64,000 nt of DNA from Planctomycetota bacterium (GTDB lineage: Bacteria; Planctomycetota; UBA1135; UBA2386): contig JADJWQ010000006.1 in the NCBI GenBank assembly GCA_016716265.1, forward strand, positions 2,693,501 to 2,757,500. Reading direction: 5' to 3'. This document shows positions 56,158 through 64,000 of the stretch, piece after piece. Below the pieces are notes generated by a model, which did no database searches, had not been told where the DNA came from, and saw nothing but the letters and a program-made list of their open reading frames with translations. The translations under genes were made by a program, and so were the position numbers. Positions within the stretch are counted from its first letter, which is position 1; each line of letters starts with the position of its first letter.

Positions 56158-57030
56158 ATGCGCTACGAAGGCCGGATCTACCGACCGCCCAGCGAGGCGG
56201 AGTCGTACATCCTGCAGGCCACGATCGGCTGCAGCTGGAACAAGTGCACGTACTGCGACATGTACCGGGACAAGGCGTTCCGGCCGCGGCCAATCGACGA
56301 CGTGCTCGCGGATGTCGCGCTCGCGGGGCGCACGCTCGGCCCCGACGTGCACAAGGTGTTCGTCGCCGACGGTGACGCGCTCGTCATGCCGGTCGAGCAG
56401 TGGCGCGCGATCCTGGCGGCCTGTCGCACGGCGTTCCCGAACCTGCGCCGCGTGTCCTGCTACGCGATGGCGCGCAACGTGCTCGACAAGTCCGACGCCG
56501 AGCTCGCGACGCTCCGCTCGCTCGGCCTGACGCTGCTGTACATCGGCCCGGAGAGCGGCGACGACGTCACGTTGAAGCGCATCGCCAAGGGCAGCACGGC
56601 CGCCGACCACGTCGCCGCCGCGCAGCGCGCCCACGCGGCCGGCATGCAGACGTCGGTGATCTTCCTGCTCGGCGCCGGCGGCCGCGAGCGGAGCGAGGCG
56701 CACGCGCGCGCATCGGCCGAATTGGCGACGGCGATGGACCCGCGCTTCGTGTCGGCGCTGACGCTGACGGTGATCCCCGACACGCCGATCGCGCGCGCCG
56801 AATCGAAGGGGCTGTTCACGTTGCCGGACGTGCCGGACCTGCTGCGCGAGCTACGCACGTTGGTCGCGCACGCCGCTCCGACCGACGCGATCTTCCGGAC
56901 GAATCACGCATCGAACTGGCTACCGCTCGCCGGTCGGCTGCCGCGCGACCGCGAGCGCATCGTCGCCGCGATCGACGGCGCACTGCACGGCGACGTGCCG
57001 CTCCGCCCGGCCTGGTATCGCGGGCTGTGA
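56158..57030 (+). CDS. Radical SAM protein
   Basis: ATG 56158; 290 residues. The cluster-binding motif is TIGCSWNKCTYCDMYRDKAF (Cx4Cx2C instead of the classical Cx3Cx2C). This and the N-terminus YEGRIYRPPSEAESYILQAT match a group of short coproporphyrinogen-oxidase-like radical SAM proteins annotated as unknown. KVFVADGDALVMPVEQW and LLYIGPESGDDVTLKRIAKG complete the barrel. There is no second cluster or B12 domain. It follows the tandem kinase by 12 bp. Substrate unknown. Confidence 0.9.
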   Translation: MRYEGRIYRPPSEAESYILQATIGCSWNKCTYCDMYRDKAFRPRPIDDVLADVALAGRTLGPDVHKVFVADGDALVMPVEQWRAILAACRTAFPNLRRVSCYAMARNVLDKSDAELATLRSLGLTLLYIGPESGDDVTLKRIAKGSTAADHVAAAQRAHAAGMQTSVIFLLGAGGRERSEAHARASAELATAMDPRFVSALTLTVIPDTPIARAESKGLFTLPDVPDLLRELRTLVAHAAPTDAIFRTNHASNWLPLAGRLPRDRERIVAAIDGALHGDVPLRPAWYRGL

Positions 57031-57090
57031 CGCGACGGCGAGCCGATCGGTCGTTCTCACCGGGCCGCCTGTCGGCGCCCGCGCGGCGCC

Positions 57091-57972
57091 TCACGGCGCG
57101 ACCCAGCTCCGCACGTCCTGGCCACTCGCCGGCTGCACGTCGTCGTAGCTGTCGACGAGCTTCTGCCGCATTCCCGCGACCTTGTCGGCAGGCGTGTACG
57201 ACGAATCCCAGATCACGTAGGTCCGCGTCACGATGCGCCGGTTCCGCGCCAATGCCCAGACCGAGTGCGGTGTGTCGATTCCCAGTGGGTCGAAGTCACC
57301 CTTGACCCCGGCGTCGATCGCGCTCGCGGCCTGGCTGCTGCACACGCCGGAGCCGAGGTAGTCGTCGTCGCGAGCGATGGACGCATGGATGTAGGCGAGG
57401 ACCTTCTCGGCGGAGACCAGCGACGGGGACAGCTCCTGGATGACGATCGGTCGCTTGACGTTGCCCGGCAGCTTCAGGTAGTCGGTCGTCTTCAGGACCG
57501 ACCAGCCGCTCGCGGCCGAGAACACGCCGCCGGACAGGTTCTCGAAGGTGTAGACGGTGTCGTCCGCGATGATCGCTGAGTGACCGGGGCTGTTGACGAT
57601 CGTGCCGTTCGTCACGCACGTCAGCAGTGCGAGCTTCGCATCCGAGTTGATGCCGCGAAGCCGCGCTTCGCACGACAGCCTCCGCGTGCCGGTGAAGACG
57701 AGCTCGAGGTGGCCTTTCGGCGTGATGTCCGCCGTGAAGTCGCCAGCATTGCCGCGCAGACGATATGCGCCCAGGAACCTGGTCGTGCTGACCCGCCGGA
57801 ATTGCAGCAGGGGCGCGATGTCGATGAACTCCCGCACCTCGCCAGTGCTCCGCTTGAAGTCGGCATAGAGGATCCCGAACGGCGGGCCGTCGCCACCGAA
57901 CAGGCCTGCGGTCCAACGCGGATCGACGAGCTGCCAGCGCGCGTTGCGCGCGGACGTGACGAGATCGGCCAT
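57091..57972 (-). CDS. Unrecognised 293-residue protein
   Basis: ATG 57972; MADLVTSARNARWQLVDPRW then TAGLFGGDGPPFGILYADFK. Alternating strands and few long helices follow: HLELVFTGTRRLSCEARLRG, DDTVYTFENLSGGVFSAASG, YLGSGVCSSQAASAIDAGVK and HSVWALARNRRIVTRTYVIW. There is no signal peptide and no motif I can name. The C-terminal block (GVCSSQAASAID) looks ordered. It is convergent with the radical SAM gene and stands alone. Codon use is like its neighbours, so it is probably native. Confidence 0.8.
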   Translation of the reverse strand: MADLVTSARNARWQLVDPRWTAGLFGGDGPPFGILYADFKRSTGEVREFIDIAPLLQFRRVSTTRFLGAYRLRGNAGDFTADITPKGHLELVFTGTRRLSCEARLRGINSDAKLALLTCVTNGTIVNSPGHSAIIADDTVYTFENLSGGVFSAASGWSVLKTTDYLKLPGNVKRPIVIQELSPSLVSAEKVLAYIHASIARDDDYLGSGVCSSQAASAIDAGVKGDFDPLGIDTPHSVWALARNRRIVTRTYVIWDSSYTPADKVAGMRQKLVDSYDDVQPASGQDVRSWVAP

Positions 57973-58082
57973 GGCGGTCGTCCACTCCGAGACTCGTCCG
58001 CGCCCACTCGCGGCCCGCGACGCCGGAGCACGGACAGGGCATCCATCGCGGCCAGCCGCAGCACTGTACCGGGCCGGGTCGC

Positions 58083-59192
58083 TCAGCGCCCGGTGCCACC
58101 GCCGGCCCCGACCCCGGCGTGCGGTGCGACGTCGAGCTCCTCGACGAGCTCGGCGACGTCCGCGAGCGTGTCGGCACCCGCGCGCACCACCAGCTCCCCC
58201 CGCGGCCCGACCGCGACGGACACGCCGCTCGGACACAACGCGCGCAGATTCTGCTGCAACACCTCCGCCGTCACGTGCTGGAGGCGGAACACGCGGATCT
58301 CGGGGCTCGCGACCGGCGGCGCGGGGAACGTCGCGTCGATCGCCGCGATCATCTCGACGAGCCCGACGAGGCGCCGCGCCGGCCCCATCAACATGATCGA
58401 GCGGCCGTCGCCGGCCTCGCCGACGACGACTTGATCGTCGGCACCCGTCGATGCGAACGACGCGAACGGCCTGAGTTGCGGGATCAGCGCGCCGGCCTGC
58501 GAACGCTCGAGCGCGACGATCGTGATGGCCACCGTGGCGCCATCGCGCGCCAGCTGCTCGAGCTGGTCGGGGCTGACGCAGCGCGGCGTCGGCCGCTCGT
58601 CGGCGCGCCGCGTCTCGACCGAACGAACGTCGGGCCGATCGATCGCCTCGATCACTGCGGCCAGCGTCGTGAAGCTGAGCTCGGTCGCGCTGATCAGCAG
58701 GCTGTTGGTCCCGGCGTGGGCGACGACGACCGGTACGGCCTCGAGCTGGGCCGCGCTGCGTCCCGCGGTCTGCGTCTGCCGCCGCGCGTTGTAGGTCTCG
58801 CGCAGGAAGTTGCGCAGCGTGCCCTCGAGCTCCGTCGCGACCGCGTGCCGGAGTTGCACGACGTGGACCCGGTCGGCGGTGGCGTCCGCCCTCACCGGCA
58901 CGTCGAGCCCCGCCACGAACCGTTGCGCCTCGGCGACGAGCTCCTCGGGCCCCACGGCGATCAGCGCGTTGGTCTGCGGGTGCACCGCGACGCGCAGCTC
59001 CCGCGCGCGATCGCGCAACCCCGCCTGCAGCAGCTCCTGGAGTGCGGGCTCGATCTGGTCCGCGCGCGCGTGCTGCAACGCGATGACGACCGGCTCGGGT
59101 GGCCGGTCCTGCGCTGGCAGCGGCGCGGCGGGCAGGATCCACATGGCAGTGGCGAGCAGCGCGAGGGCTCGGGCGATCGCGACGACGTTCAT
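58083..59192 (-). CDS. Secretin N-domain (GspD/PilQ-like) repeat protein without a pore
   Basis: I chose ATG 59192 (MNVVAIARALALLATAMWIL), a signal peptide with cleavage near PLPAQ. Three N-domain-like units follow: VVIALQHARADQIEPALQEL, VHVVQLRHAVATELEGTLRN and IRVFRLQHVTAEVLQQNLRA, each with a strand-helix-strand ending such as VAVHPQTNALIAVGPEEL and LLISATELSFTTLAAVIEAI. These are the ring-building domains of type II and type III secretins. The beta-barrel domain is missing. About 369 residues. It may bind a secretin encoded elsewhere. Confidence 0.85.
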   Translation of the reverse strand: MNVVAIARALALLATAMWILPAAPLPAQDRPPEPVVIALQHARADQIEPALQELLQAGLRDRARELRVAVHPQTNALIAVGPEELVAEAQRFVAGLDVPVRADATADRVHVVQLRHAVATELEGTLRNFLRETYNARRQTQTAGRSAAQLEAVPVVVAHAGTNSLLISATELSFTTLAAVIEAIDRPDVRSVETRRADERPTPRCVSPDQLEQLARDGATVAITIVALERSQAGALIPQLRPFASFASTGADDQVVVGEAGDGRSIMLMGPARRLVGLVEMIAAIDATFPAPPVASPEIRVFRLQHVTAEVLQQNLRALCPSGVSVAVGPRGELVVRAGADTLADVAELVEELDVAPHAGVGAGGGTGR

Positions 59193-59427
59193 CGGGGCTT
59201 CCTCCACGGTTGCGGCGACGTGCGTCAGACGACGCTACGCCGGGGTTCTTCCCCGCCGAGCACCGCGGTCGTGCGAGCGTCACAGGGCGGGCGGGCGGAC
59301 CGGTCGCGGACCGCGCTGCACCGACCCGCTCCGCCGGATCACGGGCACAGCCAGGGCGCGCGGACGCGCACGGCGCGGATGGCTACGCTGAGAGGTCCGC
59401 TCGGACGCCAGTCCGACCCCTCCCCCC

Positions 59428-61305
59428 ATGAACTCCCTCCTCCGCGCATCGCTGGTCCCGCTCGCAGCGTGGGCCTGCGCTGTCTCGCTCCCTGCGCAGT
59501 GGTCCCAGAACCCGGCGCAGAACCTGTCGATCGCCGACCGCAACGGCGAGCAGTCGCTCCCGAAGCTCGCCGCGACCACCGACGGCGGCTGCTACGTCGC
59601 GTGGTTCGACAACTCGGCCGGCAGCTACGCCGTATGGATGCAGCGGCTCGACGCCGCCGGTGTCGAGCAGTGGCCACACGACGGCATCCTGGTCAGCAAC
59701 CAACCGCAGTCGAGCTCGCTCGTCGACTGGGACCTGATCACCGACTCGGCGGGCAACGCGGTCGTCACGTTCACCGACGTGCGCGCCGGCAGCGATCTCG
59801 ACGTCTACGCGTACCGCATCGCCCCGAACGGCACGATGCTCTGGGGCACCAATGGCATCACGCTGTCTGCCAACGGCGACTACGAGGCGAACCCGCGGGT
59901 CGTCGAGACGTCGCTCGGCAACTTCGTGTTCGTGTGGTCGCGGTCGCTGTCGGCGGGCAGCGGCAGCATCGAGCTGCAGCAGCTCGACCCGGCGGGCAAC
60001 CGGCTGTTCGGCCCGGCCGGGGTGTCGATCCCGGGCGATCCCGGCGCGACGCCCGGCTTCGCCACGATCGTCGCCGCCGACGCCGGCAGCGTGATCGTCG
60101 CGTGGATGCGCGACATCTCGTTCCGTGGCAATCGCTATCTGCACGTGCAGAAGGTCGACGCCGCTGGCGGGCTGCCGTGGGGCACGACGCCGCTGCAGGC
60201 GTTCGACACCACGTCGCTGCCGATCGCACATCAGGTGAAGATGGTCGGCGACGGCGCAGGCGGCGCGTGGCTGGCCTGGCACTTCGCGCCGCTCACGTCG
60301 TTCTCGACGCGCGTGCAGCACGTGTCGGCCGGTGGCGCCGAGCTGCTCCCTCACAACGGCGTCGACGTGTCGACCGAGGCCAACATCAGCAAGCTGGATC
60401 CCGCGCTGTTCCTGGCGCCCGACGTCGGCGGCGTGATCGTGATCTTCAACGTGCGAGACTCGTCGCAGGGGCAGCGCGGAGTCGCGATCCAGAAGCTGGA
60501 CGGCGGCGGCAACCTGTTGTGGGGCGCGACCGGTGTCCGGCTCGCGGCGCTCGACGGTGTCGTCGAGTCGTTCGAGCGCGCGGTTCCGTACGCCGGCGGT
60601 GCACTGGCATTCTGGTTCGAGCAACCCGGGGCGACGCCGCCGCTCGCGATCCGCGGTGCCCGCGTCGACGCGGCCGGGCAGATCGTCTGGGGCAGCCCCC
60701 CGCTGCTCGTGTCGACGGCCGCCGCCGAGAAGCTGCGCCTGACCGTCGACGTCTCGCCGACCGGGGTCGCGCTTCTCGCGTGGTCCGACCGGCGCCGCGA
60801 CTCCGGCGACATCCTGGTCCAGAACGTCAACCCGGACGGCACGCTCGGCGCGAATCTCGCCGACCTGCGCGTCTACGGCTGCGGCGTCAATCCCGCCGGC
60901 AGCATGACGGTCAGCGGCTCGGCGGCGATCGGCCGGACGATGCAGTTCGCGCTCGACAATCCGCTCGGCACGCAGTCGCCGACGGCGACCACCGCATTGC
61001 TCGCCTTCGCCTTCGCGCCCGCCGCCGGCTACCCCTGCGGCGTGCAGCTGCCGGGCTGGGGCATGGCGGGCCCCGGCGCCGTCGGCGAGCTCCTGCTCGA
61101 CGCGACCCGCATCGTCGGCCCCGCCGTCACCGCGACGCCCTGGGGCGGCCCCGGGCTCGCCGCGACCGTGACCCTGTCGGTCCCGCTCGATCCCGGCCTC
61201 GCCGGCGGCGCGTTCTACGCGCAGGGCGTGCTGGTCGCACCCGGCGCGCCGAGCGGCCTCGAGCTCGGCCTGACCAACGCCGCTGCGGTGCGGCTCGGGT
61301 TCTGA
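59428..61305 (+). CDS. Secreted beta-propeller-like repeat protein
   Basis: ATG 59428 starts the signal peptide SLVPLAAWACAVSLPAQ. Repeats of about 45-50 residues follow with the pattern W...G..LV....SS....; D..GNAVVTFTDVRAGSDLD; YAYRIAPNGTMLWGTNGITL; VQKVDAAGGLPWGTTPLQAF, that is, W/G-rich strands with VxKVDAxGxxxWG. The last 110 residues (YGCGVNPAGSMTVSGSAAIG; LDPGLAGGAFYAQGVLVAPG) are the secreted accessory domain common in this genome. The overall prediction is a propeller exported to the surface. No catalytic motif. Confidence 0.88.
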   Translation: MNSLLRASLVPLAAWACAVSLPAQWSQNPAQNLSIADRNGEQSLPKLAATTDGGCYVAWFDNSAGSYAVWMQRLDAAGVEQWPHDGILVSNQPQSSSLVDWDLITDSAGNAVVTFTDVRAGSDLDVYAYRIAPNGTMLWGTNGITLSANGDYEANPRVVETSLGNFVFVWSRSLSAGSGSIELQQLDPAGNRLFGPAGVSIPGDPGATPGFATIVAADAGSVIVAWMRDISFRGNRYLHVQKVDAAGGLPWGTTPLQAFDTTSLPIAHQVKMVGDGAGGAWLAWHFAPLTSFSTRVQHVSAGGAELLPHNGVDVSTEANISKLDPALFLAPDVGGVIVIFNVRDSSQGQRGVAIQKLDGGGNLLWGATGVRLAALDGVVESFERAVPYAGGALAFWFEQPGATPPLAIRGARVDAAGQIVWGSPPLLVSTAAAEKLRLTVDVSPTGVALLAWSDRRRDSGDILVQNVNPDGTLGANLADLRVYGCGVNPAGSMTVSGSAAIGRTMQFALDNPLGTQSPTATTALLAFAFAPAAGYPCGVQLPGWGMAGPGAVGELLLDATRIVGPAVTATPWGGPGLAATVTLSVPLDPGLAGGAFYAQGVLVAPGAPSGLELGLTNAAAVRLGF

Positions 61306-61317
61306 CCGTCCGCGGCG

Positions 61318-62871
61318 TCAGCGCGAAGGGCGCGTCCGACCGGCCTCGCGCAGCGCCGCGAGCCGCGCGGCCATCGCCGCTGCGCGCTCGGGCTCGCTCG
61401 CAGCGCGGTCGTCGCGCTCGCCCGGATCGGCCGTCAGGTCGTAGAGCTGCGGCTCGGGAGCATTGCCGAGCTCGGTCGCGGTGGCCTGGTCGCGGCGCGC
61501 GCGGCGGCTCGGCTCGATGAGCTTCCAGTTGCCGACGCGCAAGGACAGCACGCCGGCCTGCTCGATCACGTGGTCGCGTCCGGTCGCCGACTCGCCCAGC
61601 CAGGTCGCGAGCTGGTCGAGGCTGTCGGGCGCGTCTGCATCGGCCAGCGGCTGACCGCACAGTGCCGCGAGGCTCGCGCACGCGTCGACCTGCGAGACCA
61701 GCGCATCCGACACGCCGGGCTCGACGCGGCCGGGCCAGCGCACGATGAACGGCACGCGCGTGCCGGCCTCGAACGCGCTGTACTTGCCGCCCCGCCACGG
61801 CCCGCACGGCCGGTGATCGCCGAGCCGCGCGACGGCCTCGTCGCGGTAGCCGTCGTTGACGACCGGCCCGTTGTCGCTCGAGTAGATCACCAGCGTCCGC
61901 TCGGTCAGCCCGAGTCGATCGAGCTGCTCGAGCAGGGCACCGACGCACCAGTCCATCTCGACGATCGCGTCGCCGCGCGGCCCCATGTCGGTCTTGCCGA
62001 CGAAGCGCTCGTGCGGCAGCCGCGGCACGTGGATGTCGTGCGTGGCGAAGTAGAGGAAGAACGGCCGCTCCCGGCTCTCCTCGATGAACCGCAAGGCACG
62101 GGCCACGAACACGTCGGCCATGTCCTCGTCGACCCAGCGCGCCGCCTCGCCGCCGGTCATGTAGCCGATGCGGCTGACGCCATTGACGATCGTCTGGTCG
62201 TGCCCGAAGTCCCAGCGCATCTTCAGGAGGTCCGGGCGCTCCGCACCGGTCGGCGCATCGCCGATCCGCTTGCCGTAGGACACGGCGATCGGGTCGGCCG
62301 GGTCGAGCCCCACGACGCGGTGCCCCTCGACGTACACACAGGGCACGCGGTCGCCGGTCGCCGGCAGCAGCAGGCACTCGTCGAAGCCGACCTCCAGCGG
62401 GCCCGGCTTCACCTCGCCGTTCCAGTCACAATCGCCGGCGCCGAGCCCGAGGTGCCACTTGCCGACGACCGCGGTGCGGTAGCCGGCGCGGTGCAGGATC
62501 TCGGGCAGCGTCGTGCGCCCGGGCTCGATGATCAGCTTCGCGTTGCCGGGGAGCACGCCGGTGCCCCTGCGGCGGAACGCGTACTCGCCGGTCAGCAGCG
62601 AGTAGCGCGACGGTGTGCAAGTCGCCGACGAGCAATGGGCATCGGTGAAGCGCAGCCCTTCCTGTGCGAGCCGATCGACGTTCGGCGTCTCGACCGCCGT
62701 CGCGCCGTAGCAGCCGACGTCGCCGTAGCCGACGTCGTCGGTGTAGATCAGCACGATGTTCGGGAGCGCAGCCCGGTCGGACGGCGCCGTCTCCTGCTGG
62801 CCGCGCGCGGGCACCGCGGCCAGCGGGATCGACAGGAGGCAGCAGAGCAGCGCGCGGTGGAGCAACGTCAT
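61318..62871 (-). CDS. Secreted arylsulfatase
   Basis: I chose ATG 62871, which starts the signal peptide MTLLHRALLCCLLSIPLAAV. IVLIYTDDVGYGDVGCYGAT holds the metal Asp pair; the formylglycine site is CTPSRYSLLTG with Cys at residue 85 (C-x-P-S-R). AVVGKWHLGLG, FFLYFATHDIHVP and LVIYSSDNGPVVNDGYRDEA are further family I sulfatase blocks. Length (517) is normal. It removes sulfate from sulfated compounds, probably polysaccharides, after formylglycine conversion. An FGE-like protein is at 19813. Convergent with the propeller gene, 12 bp apart. Confidence 0.96.
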   Translation of the reverse strand: MTLLHRALLCCLLSIPLAAVPARGQQETAPSDRAALPNIVLIYTDDVGYGDVGCYGATAVETPNVDRLAQEGLRFTDAHCSSATCTPSRYSLLTGEYAFRRRGTGVLPGNAKLIIEPGRTTLPEILHRAGYRTAVVGKWHLGLGAGDCDWNGEVKPGPLEVGFDECLLLPATGDRVPCVYVEGHRVVGLDPADPIAVSYGKRIGDAPTGAERPDLLKMRWDFGHDQTIVNGVSRIGYMTGGEAARWVDEDMADVFVARALRFIEESRERPFFLYFATHDIHVPRLPHERFVGKTDMGPRGDAIVEMDWCVGALLEQLDRLGLTERTLVIYSSDNGPVVNDGYRDEAVARLGDHRPCGPWRGGKYSAFEAGTRVPFIVRWPGRVEPGVSDALVSQVDACASLAALCGQPLADADAPDSLDQLATWLGESATGRDHVIEQAGVLSLRVGNWKLIEPSRRARRDQATATELGNAPEPQLYDLTADPGERDDRAASEPERAAAMAARLAALREAGRTRPSR

Positions 62872-62927
62872 GGGGGCGAGACGATACCCCGTGGCGCGCC
62901 GCGGGCGTCGGCCCGACCGCGCTCGCG

Positions 62928-64000
62928 TCAATGGAAGTCACGGCTGCCGCCGGTCTCCGGCGGCTCGCCCGGCACGGCCGGCACCCAGATCCGCTGCGCG
63001 ACCAGGTGCACGACGCCGTCCTGCATCTGCAGGCGGCCGGCGACCGCGAGGAACGGCTCGGTCTTGACCAGCGCCGCGAAGCGCTCGTAGACGTCCGGCC
63101 ACACGACGACGTTGACGAAGCCGGTCTCGTCCTCGAGCGTCAGGAACACGACTCCCTTGGCGGTGCCGGGCCGCTGCCGGCAGATCACGAGCCCGGCGTG
63201 CTGCACGCGCGCGCGGTCGGGCAGCGCGCGCACCTCCTCCGCCGAGCAGAGCCGCTGCGCGGCGAGCGCGTCGCGCAGCGACTCCAGCGGATGACCGCGG
63301 GCGCTGTGCGACGCGCTGCGGTAGTCCCAGGCGACCGTCTCGAACGGGTCGAGCGCAGCGAACGTCGCGCGGTCGCTCGCCGCGGCGACGAGCGGCAGGC
63401 CACCGGGCCGCTCCTTCGCGCGCGCCCAGACCTCCCACAGCGCGTCGCGGCGCGATGGCTCGAGCGAGCCGAGCGCGCCCGCCTCGGCGAGCGTCGCGAG
63501 CCGCGCACCGTTGAGCCGGCAGCGGGCCGCGAAGTCGCCGAGGTCGGCGAACCCTCGCGCCGCCCGCTCCGCGACGATGCGCCGCGCCTCGGCCTCGCTG
63601 AAGCCGCGGAGCCAGCGCAGCCCCATCCGCAGCGCGAGCAGCTCGGCGCCCGGCGTGCCGACCGGCTCGAGCGTGCAATCCTGGTCGCTCGCCGTCACGT
63701 CGATCGGGCGCACCTCGAGGCCGTGTCGCTTGGCGTCCTCGACGATCGTCGCCGGCGAGTAGAAGCCCATCGGCTGCGCGTTGAGCAGCGCGCACGTGAA
63801 CACGTCGAGATGGTGGCAGCGCAGCCACGCGGTCGCGTAGGCGATCAGCGCGAAGCTCGCGGCATGGCTCTCCGGGAATCCGTACTCACCGAAGCCACGG
63901 ATCTGCTCGAACACGCGCTCGGCGAACTCGCGCTCGATGCCCTTGCGCAGCATGCGGGCGATCAGCCGCTCGCGGTGCCGCTCCATGCGCCCGTGTTTGC
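62928..64000 (-). CDS. dnaE2: Error-prone DNA polymerase DnaE2, C-terminal part
   Basis: The frame is open at the window end (KHGRMERHRERLIARM), so the N-terminal PHP and palm domains lie outside. What is seen is the C-terminal third: FGEYGFPESHAASFALIAYA, TAWLRCHHLDVFTCALLNAQ (typical ALLN.QPMGFY.PA.IV.DA), LRMGLRWLRGFSEAEARRIV, an OB-fold with GVVFLTLEDETGFVNVVVWP, and the end LVAQRIWVP...SRDFH, diagnostic for DnaE2 rather than DnaE1. It is the damage-tolerant polymerase of the imuA-imuB-dnaE2 cassette, so imuB and imuA would be expected just beyond base 64000. Confidence 0.95.
   Translation of the reverse strand, partial: KHGRMERHRERLIARMLRKGIEREFAERVFEQIRGFGEYGFPESHAASFALIAYATAWLRCHHLDVFTCALLNAQPMGFYSPATIVEDAKRHGLEVRPIDVTASDQDCTLEPVGTPGAELLALRMGLRWLRGFSEAEARRIVAERAARGFADLGDFAARCRLNGARLATLAEAGALGSLEPSRRDALWEVWARAKERPGGLPLVAAASDRATFAALDPFETVAWDYRSASHSARGHPLESLRDALAAQRLCSAEEVRALPDRARVQHAGLVICRQRPGTAKGVVFLTLEDETGFVNVVVWPDVYERFAALVKTEPFLAVAGRLQMQDGVVHLVAQRIWVPAVPGEPPETGGSRDFH

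Noticed and set aside
58119..61520. Very long open frames on the strand opposite or in another frame to real genes, e.g. 58119-61520 (+), 30859-34584 (-), 36477-39182 (-), 49979-52843 (+).
   Set aside because: They lie antisense to, or in another frame of, well-supported genes. Their translations are low-complexity Arg/Ala/Gly/Asp-rich and contain no motifs, as expected from GC-rich third-codon bias.

Overview
The window is very GC-rich and almost certainly comes from a member of the Planctomycetota. The grounds are a mix typical of that phylum: secreted repeat proteins (FG-GAP, Kelch, beta-propeller) ending in a shared lineage-specific C-terminal domain, Ser/Thr kinases of the planctomycete type, an ECF-type sigma fragment, a sulfatase plus an FGE-like protein, a clostripain-type protease and a complete flagellar export operon. 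Assignment below phylum is inference (a high-GC Poly30/Rohdeia-like lineage would fit). No rRNA, tRNA or CRISPR array was seen.

Left edge (1-4.5 kb): three minus-strand genes joined by ATGA overlaps: a P-loop ATPase, a 470-residue partner and a large third gene running off the edge. The layout resembles defence operons such as dptFGH, but the family is unproven.

Decay island (4.7-26.9 kb): remnants of one IS91-like (Y2 transposase) element family occur as at least four broken transposase copies and several solitary ~200-bp termini. Around them lie broken host genes: a kinase split into two pieces 17 kb apart, two DUF5615-type toxins, a truncated antitoxin, guaB with N-terminal loss and an internal deletion, guaA with two amber codons and a frameshift, a WD40 tail, a receiver-like tail and a sigma/SGNH chimera. 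Small pieces of the 26.9-27.8 kb operon sit next to two of the element copies. Intact genes among them include a metallophosphoesterase-ExbD fusion, an FG-GAP protein, a secreted 937-residue protein, an FGE-like protein, a DUF4920 protein and a Kelch protein.

Uronate catabolism (26.9-31.1 kb): a divergent cluster with a GH88-like hydrolase (one-base frameshift), an SDR reductase, KDPG aldolase and a small kinase-like protein on one strand, and a KDG-kinase-like sugar kinase on the other. Together they would take unsaturated uronates through KDG and KDPG to pyruvate and glyceraldehyde 3-phosphate.

Flagellar region (32.8-47.5 kb): fliO-fliP-fliQ-fliR-flhB-flhA-flhF-flhG forms one tight operon. 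A minus-strand FG-GAP gene and a SprT/DUF2786 gene separate it from a second cluster with fliA, small conserved proteins, two lipoproteins, a FlgM-like gene and fliK. A 116-base, nearly perfect palindrome lies between the convergent fliK and topB genes and contains both stop codons.

Right part (47.6-64 kb): topB, a C11 protease, a divergent PAS histidine kinase / tandem Ser/Thr kinase pair, a radical SAM protein, an unrecognised gene, a secretin-N-domain protein, a secreted propeller protein, an arylsulfatase and the C-terminal part of error-prone DNA polymerase DnaE2.
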